A stretch of 64,000 nucleotides of DNA from an uncultured Dehalococcoidia bacterium. Its GTDB lineage: Bacteria > Chloroflexota > Dehalococcoidia > Lucifugimonadales > UBA1123. The stretch spans positions 310,001-374,000 of the forward strand of contig CATOSI010000003.1 of NCBI GenBank assembly GCA_951812505.1, written 5' to 3'. Both the position numbers and the translations under genes were made by a program. Each line of letters begins with the position of its first letter. The first letter of the stretch is position 1. Of the stretch, positions 34,968 through 42,382 are shown in pieces. The notes beneath the pieces are model-generated. The model worked only from the letters and a program-made list of their open reading frames with translations, did no database searches and was not told the DNA's origin.

Positions 34968-35502
34968 GCTATCTCAAGCCAAACATAGATCTGGAGGAAT
35001 TGAAGGACATGGCGTAAGCCTACAGAAAACCGGACATAAAGTAAACTGACATCTAACATAAAGTACACCTACTGGCTGGGGCTTCTGCACTGGTTATTTC
35101 ACATTCGCACAGAGCCGTCACGGTTCCTCCCGGCCGTCCATGACCACGGCCGTCTGCACTGGAAGGACGATGATAAAGACACGTCGGACTGCACACAATT
35201 TGGGTCAACAGGGAACACAGTGATTCACATCTCCCCGTGAGGAGACTTCTATGGAAAGGAGCGGTGGCCTGCCTGAAACTCACAGTTGTCTCGACGTTGC
35301 CTGTTCACTGGGAACTGCAGGCTGAGCTGGGGAGGGTCGGGTTGGTATGGGAGATCGCCAGCAGGATGCCCGTCCATGCCAACACCGTGAGATACAGCCA
35401 GAGTACGCTTCAACTGCTGCCCGGTACTGAAAGACCGACCTATTCCCTAGACAGTTAAGCGGACACAATCCCTGAACTTCGACACTCCTTGCGGAATTTG
35501 GG
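34968..35502. other. Intergenic region between the A-T-R gene and ABC operon 1
   Basis: No gene is supported. A minus-strand stretch (about 35340-35430) translates in one frame to a hydrophobic LWLYLTVLAWTGILLAIS before a stop, perhaps a relic of a membrane protein. The A-T-R promoter must lie at its left side. Confidence 0.35.
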
Positions 35503-36381
35503 TTATGCCCTTGACCGAAGCTGCGTGCGAAGCATCAAGCGCTGTCCAAACAGCGTGACGCTCAGAGCGGTGAAGAATATGGCGCCGCCGGGAATCAAGG
35601 TAAGCAGAGGTACGCGGCGCATGTAGGGCTGCGCCTCCCACAGCATCGCGCCCCAGTCCGGCGTCGGAGGCTGTGCGCCCACCCCGAGGTATGAGAGGCC
35701 GGCAATCGTGATCAGAAGCTGTCCGAACCGGAGGAATCCCATGGCCAGTATAGGTCCCATGATGTTCGGTAGGACGTGCCTGCGAAGAATGAATGAGGGC
35801 GTGGAACCCAGTGCCACGGCGGCCTCCATGAACTCTCGCGTGTTTACCTCGAGCGTGACAGCCCTCGCCAGGCGCGCGTAAGGAGTCCATGCAAAGATGG
35901 TGACCGCAAGGACGATGGTCGCGAAGCCCTGTTGGAGCATCGAGGCCAAGGCGAAAGCGACCACCAGCTCGGGGAAGACGAGAACTACATCCACCACGCG
36001 CATTGCGGCTTCGTCGGTCGCGCCGCCGACCCTCCCAGCGAAGGCGCCCACAAGTGTGCCGAATATACCGGAGATCAGGACCGCGACCGTCGTGATCGCC
36101 AGGGAGAAGCGGCTCCCCATGAGAAGCCGCGACAGCACGTCTCGACCGAGATGGTCAGTTCCGAGAAGATGAGACGGGCTTGGAAGCTCCAGCCGATAGC
36201 TCAGATTCTGATCATTAGGGTCGTAAGGAGCGAGAATGGGCGCGAAGAGGGCAACGAGTCCTATGATTGCCAGGGAAGCGAACAGCAACACCGCCGACAC
36301 CGACAGACCGAGAGAATCCAGTTTTCGCCGAATCGCTTTCAGGGACTCCTCAAAGGAGTCTTTGCGGACGACTCCGCCCAT
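35503..36381 (-). CDS. Dipeptide/oligopeptide-type ABC permease, DppC-like (operon 1)
   Basis: This 292-aa inner-membrane permease has the N-terminal OppC helix (SVLLFASLAIIGLVALFAPILAPYDP), the motif HLLGTDHLGRDVLSRLLMGSRFSL and the EAA loop EFMEAAVALGSTPSFILRRHVLPN before a final set of helices. It pairs with the DppB-like protein encoded 17 bp upstream to form the channel. Third and last gene of operon 1; no ATPase genes follow, so these must be encoded elsewhere. Confidence 0.92.
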   Translation of the reverse strand: MGGVVRKDSFEESLKAIRRKLDSLGLSVSAVLLFASLAIIGLVALFAPILAPYDPNDQNLSYRLELPSPSHLLGTDHLGRDVLSRLLMGSRFSLAITTVAVLISGIFGTLVGAFAGRVGGATDEAAMRVVDVVLVFPELVVAFALASMLQQGFATIVLAVTIFAWTPYARLARAVTLEVNTREFMEAAVALGSTPSFILRRHVLPNIMGPILAMGFLRFGQLLITIAGLSYLGVGAQPPTPDWGAMLWEAQPYMRRVPLLTLIPGGAIFFTALSVTLFGQRLMLRTQLRSRA

Positions 36382-36398
36382 AATTTATCTCCCGGCTC

Positions 36399-37337
36399 TC
36401 ACCCTTCAAGACGTATGGCCGGATTCAGGACGACGTATATCACGTCTGTCGCTGTGTTTATGAGAACGGCGATTACGACAATCATCATCAGGCTGCCCTG
36501 AATCAGTGGGAGGTCGCTGGCGTTGATGGCGTCGAACAGGACCCTTCCAATGCCGGGCACAGAGAAGATCACCTCGACTATCAGCGCCCCACCGATCAGC
36601 CCGGCCAGCCACATACTCGACAAGGTAACGACCGGAATCATCGCGTTTCTCAGGGCGTGTCGTCGTAGAAGGGTCACCTCTCCCAGACCTTTTGCCCTGG
36701 CGGTTCGCATATATTCCATCGAGAGCGCCTCGATCATCGAAGCGCGCACGACCTGGGTGAAGAAGGCGGTCGCTCCTGAGGCGAGGGTGAGACAGGGCAG
36801 TACCAGGTACAGCGGCCCACGCCAGCCGGCTGATGGCAGCCAGCCGAGGTGAATGCCGAAGATCAAGATCAGCGTCGGCGCCAGTACGTATGCCGGTACC
36901 ACCACTCCCAACTGGGACACGACCGCGACAAATGTATCTAACAGCGTCCCGGGCCTCATGGCCGTTAGTATTCCCAGAGGCAGAGCAACGCCCAGAGAAA
37001 TCGCAAGAGTAACGACGCTCAGCGTCGCCGAGACCTTCAGTCCGTCGAACACTTTCTCGCTGACAGGTACGTGCCCCATATATGACCGCCCCATGTCACC
37101 ACGGACGGCTCTCCATAACCAGGTGGCGTACTGGACCAAGAGAGGGCGGTCGAGGCCAAGCTCCCTTCTGAGTCGCTCCGTGGCTTCGGGAGTGGGCTGG
37201 CGGTCCAATACCTGGGCCTGGAGTATCGCCGTGGCAGGGTCAATGCCGCTTATCAGGGGCGTCAGGAAAATGAGGAATGAGACGACCGCTACGATAAAGG
37301 GAATGAGGAGCAGCCGACGCAGAATCAACCTGTACAA
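36399..37337 (-). CDS. Dipeptide/oligopeptide-type ABC permease, DppB-like (operon 1)
   Basis: This 312-aa permease starts MYRLILRRLLLIPFIVAVVSFLIFL, typical of the DppB/OppB subunit. It continues through RRELGLDRPLLVQYATWLWRAVRGDMGRSY, the EAA loop in EYMRTARAKGLGEVTLLRRHALRN and the C-terminal AINASDLPLIQGSLMMIVVI. It is 138 bp downstream of the binding protein and 17 bp upstream of the DppC gene. Substrates of such systems include peptides, nickel and sugars; this one is unspecified. Confidence 0.92.
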   Translation of the reverse strand: MYRLILRRLLLIPFIVAVVSFLIFLTPLISGIDPATAILQAQVLDRQPTPEATERLRRELGLDRPLLVQYATWLWRAVRGDMGRSYMGHVPVSEKVFDGLKVSATLSVVTLAISLGVALPLGILTAMRPGTLLDTFVAVVSQLGVVVPAYVLAPTLILIFGIHLGWLPSAGWRGPLYLVLPCLTLASGATAFFTQVVRASMIEALSMEYMRTARAKGLGEVTLLRRHALRNAMIPVVTLSSMWLAGLIGGALIVEVIFSVPGIGRVLFDAINASDLPLIQGSLMMIVVIAVLINTATDVIYVVLNPAIRLEG

Positions 37338-37384
37338 TGCCGCTCCCTTTTCCTATGACCGCTGAGAGGGGTAGTATTCAGGCT

Positions 37385-37430
37385 AATCACCCCCATCCTA
37401 GCCTTCCCCCATCGAGGGGGAAGGGACTTT
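37385..37430. repeat. CCCCCATC...GGGGGAAGGG-type repeat in operon 1
   Basis: CACCCCCATCCTAGCC is followed by CTTCCCCCATCGAGGGGGAAG, a palindromic arm. It lies between the binding protein and permease genes. A similar sequence occurs within the element at 40162-40316. Confidence 0.55.
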
Positions 37431-37475
37431 GCCTACCCTGTCAGCTTCCCTATGACCGTGATTGCCGTATTTCGC

Positions 37476-39164
37476 TCAGTTCGAGATGTCCAGTTGAGTG
37501 GTCAGCAGGTAGTACTCCAGCAGATGCGGCTGCCAGTTTTCCACGTGATTGGCGTATGCGAAAATCTGCTCCGTGTAGTTTATGAACGGATTCACCGCCT
37601 CTTCGTGAAGTATCTGCTGTATCTGTCGGTAGATGTCGTATCTTGCCTGCAGGTCGCTCAAAGGGCGCGCCTGTTCCAGGAGTGCGTCAACTTCCGGGTT
37701 GCAGTAATTGGCATAGTTGCTGACGTCCACGGTAGAGCAGGTGTAGTCCGCAGTGAAGAAGCCCTCCGGGTCGTAGGCGTCAATGAGATGGCCCCTGGAT
37801 ACCAGGAACATATCGAAGTTGCCTGCGAACACATCGTCCACCAACGCGCCCCATGGCGCGAGTCTTATCTCCGCGCTGAATCCTGCGTCGTTGAGCATCT
37901 CGTGAATAGCGACGGACATAGCCGGAAATTCCGCGCGGCTCGGATACGTCCACAGGGATACTTTCAGTTCACCTTCCTCGTATCCTGCCCTGGCAAGGAG
38001 CTCTTTTGCGATCTCAGGGTTGAACTCATACGCTTCCAGGTCGGGATTGACCCACGCCTCGCTCGGCGCGAACGGTCCTACGGCAGGCTGTCCGCTCCCT
38101 TCCAGTACCGAGTCAACGATGGCGCGCCGATCAATCGCGTGCTGAGCCGCCTTTCTGACGTTGACATCCGAGAATGGCCCCTTTCTGTTGTTGACATACA
38201 AGGTAACCGTTCTGGGCTGCTGCTCTTTGTGTGTGGTGAAATCCGGGTTGTCCAGGAAAAGGGGAAGCTGAGAAATCGGAACGTGGCTCACGAAGTCCGC
38301 TTCACCCGTTTCCAGCATCGCGGACCGCACCACTCCGTCGGGCACGAAAAGGAACTCCGCCACGTCAAGCGTTGCGCTGCCATCCCGGTAGTCTCCGAAG
38401 TTCACCATGCTGAGGCTCTCGATGGACATATCCTCTTCTATCATGAAGGGGCCTGTGCCCGCGCGGATGATGCTCGGCGGTACACTGCCTGCACCTTCGT
38501 ATGAGGTGGGTGCCAGGATTCCGGTGGTTGGGGCGGCCAGTCTCGTGGGCAGAAGCACATCCGGCGCGCCACTCTCGACGACCACAGTATAGGAGTCCGG
38601 GGCGGTGACGCTCTTCAGAGTGTCCTCGGTGAATCCCCTGGGTGGATTCGGGACCCCGCGCAGGTAGTCGAGCGCACCGACGACGGATTCGCCGTCGAAA
38701 GGCGCGCCGTCATGAAAATTCACATCTTCGCGAAGTTTGAACTCCCATGAGTTGCCTTCCTGAAGGCTCCACGAGTCGGCCAGAAACGGTTTTACCTGGC
38801 CGTCGAAGTCAATCTTGACCAAAGTTTCCGTAACGCCTGCCCTCGACAGAATGAAAGAATCATCCGTCTCGATAGCGCCATTATTCGAGGGCGAGAACGG
38901 GGCTGCTACTGTGATCTTGGTTGGGCCGGCATCACTCTTCACAACCGGCGTCTGAGTTGCGACCGTCGGCGTGGCAACCACGGGCATGGCGGTCGGCGCG
39001 GGTGGTACTGTGGGGGAAACTTGCTTTACTATCTCAACTGTCGGCTGGGGGCCTGGAGAAGCAGTATCGCCTTCGGAATCGCCGCAGGCCATGATCGTCA
39101 GGAAAATCAGCCCTGCGATGATACAGAGACCGGCGACCTTATATAGTGTGCGGAACGTAGTCAT
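37476..39164 (-). CDS. ABC transporter substrate-binding lipoprotein, family 5 (operon 1)
   Basis: This 562-aa protein has a signal peptide with lipobox IMAC (residues about 24-27), then a Thr/Pro/Val-rich linker. The mature domain shows LVKIDFDGQVKPFLADSWSLQEG and WEFKLREDVNFHDGAPFDGESVVGAL, the SBP_bac_5 signature. HEMLNDAGFSAEIRLAPWGALVDD and the C-terminal LQARYDIYRQIQQILHEEAVNPFI complete the fold. It captures peptides or other ligands for the two permeases downstream. Signal peptide and linker length fit a cell-surface lipoprotein of a monoderm-like envelope. Confidence 0.92.
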   Translation of the reverse strand: MTTFRTLYKVAGLCIIAGLIFLTIMACGDSEGDTASPGPQPTVEIVKQVSPTVPPAPTAMPVVATPTVATQTPVVKSDAGPTKITVAAPFSPSNNGAIETDDSFILSRAGVTETLVKIDFDGQVKPFLADSWSLQEGNSWEFKLREDVNFHDGAPFDGESVVGALDYLRGVPNPPRGFTEDTLKSVTAPDSYTVVVESGAPDVLLPTRLAAPTTGILAPTSYEGAGSVPPSIIRAGTGPFMIEEDMSIESLSMVNFGDYRDGSATLDVAEFLFVPDGVVRSAMLETGEADFVSHVPISQLPLFLDNPDFTTHKEQQPRTVTLYVNNRKGPFSDVNVRKAAQHAIDRRAIVDSVLEGSGQPAVGPFAPSEAWVNPDLEAYEFNPEIAKELLARAGYEEGELKVSLWTYPSRAEFPAMSVAIHEMLNDAGFSAEIRLAPWGALVDDVFAGNFDMFLVSRGHLIDAYDPEGFFTADYTCSTVDVSNYANYCNPEVDALLEQARPLSDLQARYDIYRQIQQILHEEAVNPFINYTEQIFAYANHVENWQPHLLEYYLLTTQLDISN

Positions 39165-39300
39165 TCTTTAACGCCTCTTAATTTATGATATTTAGTATCA
39201 TTACAATGCAGAAATCAATATTACACGAAACTTCATCTGCATATCAATTGATATATTATATCACTAATGTCATCTACCACTCTTATCGCACTTTGCTTGG
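39165..39300. promoter_or_regulatory. AT-rich upstream region of ABC operon 1
   Basis: This stretch is the most AT-rich in the neighbourhood (TATCAATTGATATA, a perfect palindrome at about 39241-39254, within it). It probably holds the operon 1 promoter. The palindrome could be an operator. Confidence 0.4.
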
Positions 39301-39506
39301 TGTACAATGTGGGTGTTCTCCAAACTTGCTGATTTGGGTCCTTTGGACACACGTATCTGTTCGGAGCTACGACTCCAGCGTAAGGGGTGCCTTACTCTCG
39401 CTCGGCGCAGCCAGCGTGGACTCACCCTATGAGGACGACGAGTCTCTGGTGCCTGACACTCAGATTGGACTATCCGGGAATCATTTGCAGCATACAAATG
39501 ACGAGA
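39301..39506 (-). ncRNA. Orphan copy of the IS110 bridge-RNA-like region
   Basis: Read on the minus strand these 206 bp align nearly end to end with 8817-9021. Both begin TCTCGTCATTTGTATG and end CATTGTACA. Shared blocks include CAATCTGAGTGTCAGGC, GGTGAGTCCA, GGCTGCGCCGAGCG, AGCTCCGAAC/GCTCCGAAC and ACGTG. No transposase follows. Differences cluster in short internal stretches and in both arms of a hairpin (GTCC/GGAC versus GGGC/GCCC), consistent with a preserved RNA structure. Whether it is transcribed is unknown. Confidence 0.7.
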
Positions 39507-39609
39507 TGAATACGAAGCGACCCCGAACGCCCCTGGCTTGAGTGCGAGGAGTCAAGAGAATAACTACATTCGCCCGGTGCCGGTCAAGGCAGGGGGTAAG
39601 GAAATCAGC

Positions 39610-40053
39610 ATGATCCCAATACGCGAGCGAGTGAACGACGTGATGATCGTGTCCCTCGTTGCCAGAATAGTCATTTCCATATTAGGGGGCTTCGTATTCG
39701 GATTCGTGGGCTGGCTGATTGCCTGGCTCATGATGCCGTACTTCGAGTTTACCGGAGTCGCGCTGCCGCTGGCCGGCACTGTGATCCTGGGACTCGCCAC
39801 CAGCGCGACCGCGGCTTCTATCTTTTGGGACTCCGACGGCTCGCCCACTCGAAAAGTGGTTTTTCTGGTGTCGGTAATTGGGGCGGCTATGGCTGCCTGC
39901 GTGATTACCTTCCTGATTACGACGAGCAGTTCTAAATACATATATGTGACGCGCGGCGTCATATTTCCCATGATAAACATCGGGACTTTCACTTCGACGC
40001 TAATCGCGGTCGGCTACTATCTGCATGGACAGTTCTCTCGGGTTGGCGATTAG
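39610..40053 (+). CDS. Four-helix integral membrane protein of unknown function
   Basis: This 147-aa protein starts at ATG 39610 with AAGGAA 8 bp upstream; the longer frame to 39538 has no ribosome site. Hydrophobic segments at about 15-40, 43-66, 78-98 and 108-130 (e.g. ISILGGFVFGFVGWLIAWLM; VVFLVSVIGAAMAACVI) indicate four membrane helices. No family is recognised. It is followed by a strong bidirectional terminator. Confidence 0.65.
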   Translation: MIPIRERVNDVMIVSLVARIVISILGGFVFGFVGWLIAWLMMPYFEFTGVALPLAGTVILGLATSATAASIFWDSDGSPTRKVVFLVSVIGAAMAACVITFLITTSSSKYIYVTRGVIFPMINIGTFTSTLIAVGYYLHGQFSRVGD

Positions 40054-40096
40054 GAAGACACTCCCTGAACGGAGAGAGCGATGCTCGCTCCACAAA

Positions 40097-40128
40097 AAAG
40101 GGCCCCGGTGACAAGACCGGGGCCCTTT
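40097..40128. terminator. Strong rho-independent terminator
   Basis: AAAGGGCCCCGGT (40097-40109) and ACCGGGGCCCTTT (40116-40128) form a perfect 13-bp stem with a 6-nt loop. T-rich sequence follows on the plus strand and A-rich on the left, so it can end the membrane-protein transcript and, in reverse, ABC operon 2. Confidence 0.88.
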
Positions 40129-40161
40129 CGGTTCTATTTTGCAGTGTGATTCCAAAGAAAC

Positions 40162-40316
40162 ACTTAGTGACTATCTCAAAACCCAATCGGAAGGGATTTC
40201 ACCCCCATCCCCGTCTCAAGTACGGGGCAGGCTCTAACCTTCCCCAGTCAAGGGGGAAGGTTAGAGCCTACCCTTGTCGCTCGTTTCCGGCGATAGTTTT
40301 GAGATAGTTTCTTAGT
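40162..40316. mobile_element. MITE-like element overlapping the end of an ABC permease gene
   Basis: Inverted ends at 40162-40182 and 40296-40316 match at 18 of 21 positions (core CTATCTCAAAAC / GTTTTGAGATAG). Inside lies the CCCCCATC...GGGGGAAGG repeat. The right end contains the TAA stop of the permease (40312-40314), so the element has supplied its last codons. Confidence 0.65.
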
Positions 40317-41259
40317 CCACCTGCCTCAGCCTCGGGTCGAGCCTGTCTCTGAGCCAATCCCCCAGGAAGTTCAGCGACATCAGCGTCAGGAAGATCGCGG
40401 TGCCCGGCATGATTACCTGCCACCAGGCGGAATCAATGTAGTCGCGACCCTCTGCTACCAACACACCCCAAGCGGGAGTGGGGGGCGGGATGCCCGCGCC
40501 CAGGAAGCTAAGGGTCGCCTCTGTCAGAATAAGGCCTCCGACGTTCAGGGTGGCGATGACAACCGCGGAGTTGATGACGCCCGGCAGTATGTGCTTGAAC
40601 ATTATTCGCGCCGGAGACGCGCCCACCACCCTGGCGAGTGCGACGTAGTCCATCTCTTTCAGTATCAGGGTTTGCGCGCGCACAACACGCACGAACCCGA
40701 CCCATGCCAACAGCGCCAGCATCACGAGCAGAAGCTGAAGGCTCTGACCGTAGAGTATCGTGGCGACCAGCACTACCATCAGGAATGGTAATGCAAGCCA
40801 TATATCGACAATTCGAGTGATGATCTCGTCCCAGATTCCCCCCAGGTATCCCGCCAGAATGCCAATCGAAGTTCCGGCAATGAACCCGCTTACAAGAGAG
40901 ATAGCCGCGACCATCAGCGATATTCGAGCGCCGTACAGAATTCTGGTAAGGGTGTCTCTGCCCGCGTGGTCGGTGCCGAGCACGTGAAGCTGTCCGATAT
41001 CACCATTGGCCGCCGCGGTCGGAGACACCCATCCGCGGCTCATTGGCGGAAGCTGCCGGTCCCGCACATTGCCTATCGCGTAGTCATATGGAGTAAGCAA
41101 AGGCGCGAATAAACCGGCGAATACAAGTACGATGAGGATCACACTTGGAATGATCGGGTATCGGCGGATAAAGAACCACGCATTGCCAACAGTACTGAAT
41201 ACGCCGGTCCTCCGTCTTAAAAGAAGGTCCTCAGCCGATATTGCTGTGTCGGACGCCAT
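40312..41259 (-). CDS. Dipeptide-type ABC permease, DppC-like (operon 2)
   Basis: This 315-aa permease has the OppC start FIRRYPIIPSVILIVLVFAGLFAPLLTPYD, HVLGTDHAGRDTLTRILYGARISL, and the EAA loop MDYVALARVVGASPARIMFKHILPGV. The last residues LRDRLDPRLRQVD are normal for the family, so the MITE-derived end only adds the stop. It pairs with the DppB protein encoded 15 bp upstream; no ATPase genes follow. Confidence 0.92.
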   Translation of the reverse strand: MASDTAISAEDLLLRRRTGVFSTVGNAWFFIRRYPIIPSVILIVLVFAGLFAPLLTPYDYAIGNVRDRQLPPMSRGWVSPTAAANGDIGQLHVLGTDHAGRDTLTRILYGARISLMVAAISLVSGFIAGTSIGILAGYLGGIWDEIITRIVDIWLALPFLMVVLVATILYGQSLQLLLVMLALLAWVGFVRVVRAQTLILKEMDYVALARVVGASPARIMFKHILPGVINSAVVIATLNVGGLILTEATLSFLGAGIPPPTPAWGVLVAEGRDYIDSAWWQVIMPGTAIFLTLMSLNFLGDWLRDRLDPRLRQVD

Positions 41260-41274
41260 CTATGCCTGTCTCCG

Positions 41275-42213
41275 TCAAGAGTATCGAATGCGGGGGTCAA
41301 TAAGTGCGTACAGGATATCCGCCAGAAGCGCAAATACCAAGTATATTGCTATGAAGACGAACACGGTTCCCAGCAGCAGCGGCAGATCGTTGTCGTACAC
41401 GGCCCTGGAAAGCGCGAGCCATCCAATTCCCGGCCACGCGAAGATAGTCTCTACCACAAGCGCGCCGTTGAGGAATCCGGCCATGAGCAGCAGCGCGGAC
41501 GTGAGAGGCGGTATCAGAGAATTCCTCAGCGCGTGCTTCCAGATTATCTTGAAGTTGGATACGCCCTTCGCTCTCGCCAGTTTCACGAACTCAGAGTCCA
41601 TGATCTCCAGCATGGACGACCTTGTGAGACGCATGATTCCCGCCGCCGGAGCCCAGCCCAGCGTTATGCACGGCAGAATGTAAAACTTGATGTCGAAGTT
41701 CACCGGGCGCGTTGCAACTGGGAGCCATTCGAAGTGAACCGCGAAAATCAGGATAAGCACGATGCCTACAAAGAATGCGGGCAACGCTTGTCCGAACAAA
41801 GCGACCCCCCTTCCCAGGTAGTCGAACACCGTGCCTCTCTGCACGGCGGCAAGGACTCCAATCGGCACGCCTACGATGATCGCGACGATCCAGCCCCCGA
41901 TGGCCAGTTGCACCGTTGCTCCAATCTTCCCGCCGATTATGTGAGAAACTGGCTGCTGCATACTCAGAGATTCGCCGAAGTCGCCCTTCAGCATTCTGCC
42001 CAGCCATAGGAAATACTGCACCACAACAGGTTTGTCGAAGCCGAGCTTGTTACCCAGTTCCTCCCACGCTTCGGGCGAAATGCCGTAGCCTGAGTCGGGT
42101 ACGAAAAGCTCCCTCGGGTCCTGCGCGACCCGGCTCAACGTGAAAATCACCACTGTGGCGCCAACCACCGAGATGAACATGAAGACCAAGCGCCTTGCAA
42201 AGAACTGTACCAT
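41275..42213 (-). CDS. Dipeptide-type ABC permease, DppB-like (operon 2)
   Basis: This 312-aa permease begins MVQFFARRLVFMFISVVGATVVIFTL. It includes the family's KLGFDKPVVVQYFLWLGRMLKGDFGESLS, the EAA loop SEFVKLARAKGVSNFKIIWKHALRN, and ends with DILYALIDPRIRYS. It is separated from the binding protein by 169 bp containing a strong hairpin, which could reduce permease expression relative to the binding protein. Confidence 0.92.
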   Translation of the reverse strand: MVQFFARRLVFMFISVVGATVVIFTLSRVAQDPRELFVPDSGYGISPEAWEELGNKLGFDKPVVVQYFLWLGRMLKGDFGESLSMQQPVSHIIGGKIGATVQLAIGGWIVAIIVGVPIGVLAAVQRGTVFDYLGRGVALFGQALPAFFVGIVLILIFAVHFEWLPVATRPVNFDIKFYILPCITLGWAPAAGIMRLTRSSMLEIMDSEFVKLARAKGVSNFKIIWKHALRNSLIPPLTSALLLMAGFLNGALVVETIFAWPGIGWLALSRAVYDNDLPLLLGTVFVFIAIYLVFALLADILYALIDPRIRYS

Positions 42214-42342
42214 GGACGTCTCTCACATCACGTCGCTAAAAGTCGCCGATACAAAAATGAGTCTTGATAACATCCGAGACCCCGATGAGTTCTGATCGTC
42301 TTGTCGGGGCCTCGGATCGCGCTTGTCTGTTTTCGTAGTAAG

Positions 42343-42371
42343 CGCGCCCCGCCATATCGTGGCGGGGCGCG
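42343..42371. terminator. Strong hairpin between binding protein and permease genes of operon 2
   Basis: A 12-bp GC-rich stem (left arm ends CGCCCCGCCA; right arm begins TGGCGGGGCG) with loop TATCG. It could be a partial terminator or an RNA stabiliser at the end of the binding-protein message, a common arrangement in ABC operons. Confidence 0.6.
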
Positions 42372-42382
42372 AGCGTTTCAGT

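Noticed and set aside
39538-39609. Longer N-terminus of the four-helix membrane protein
   Set aside because: ATG 39610 has a ribosome site and begins the hydrophilic pre-helix; the upstream part touches the orphan RNA flank.
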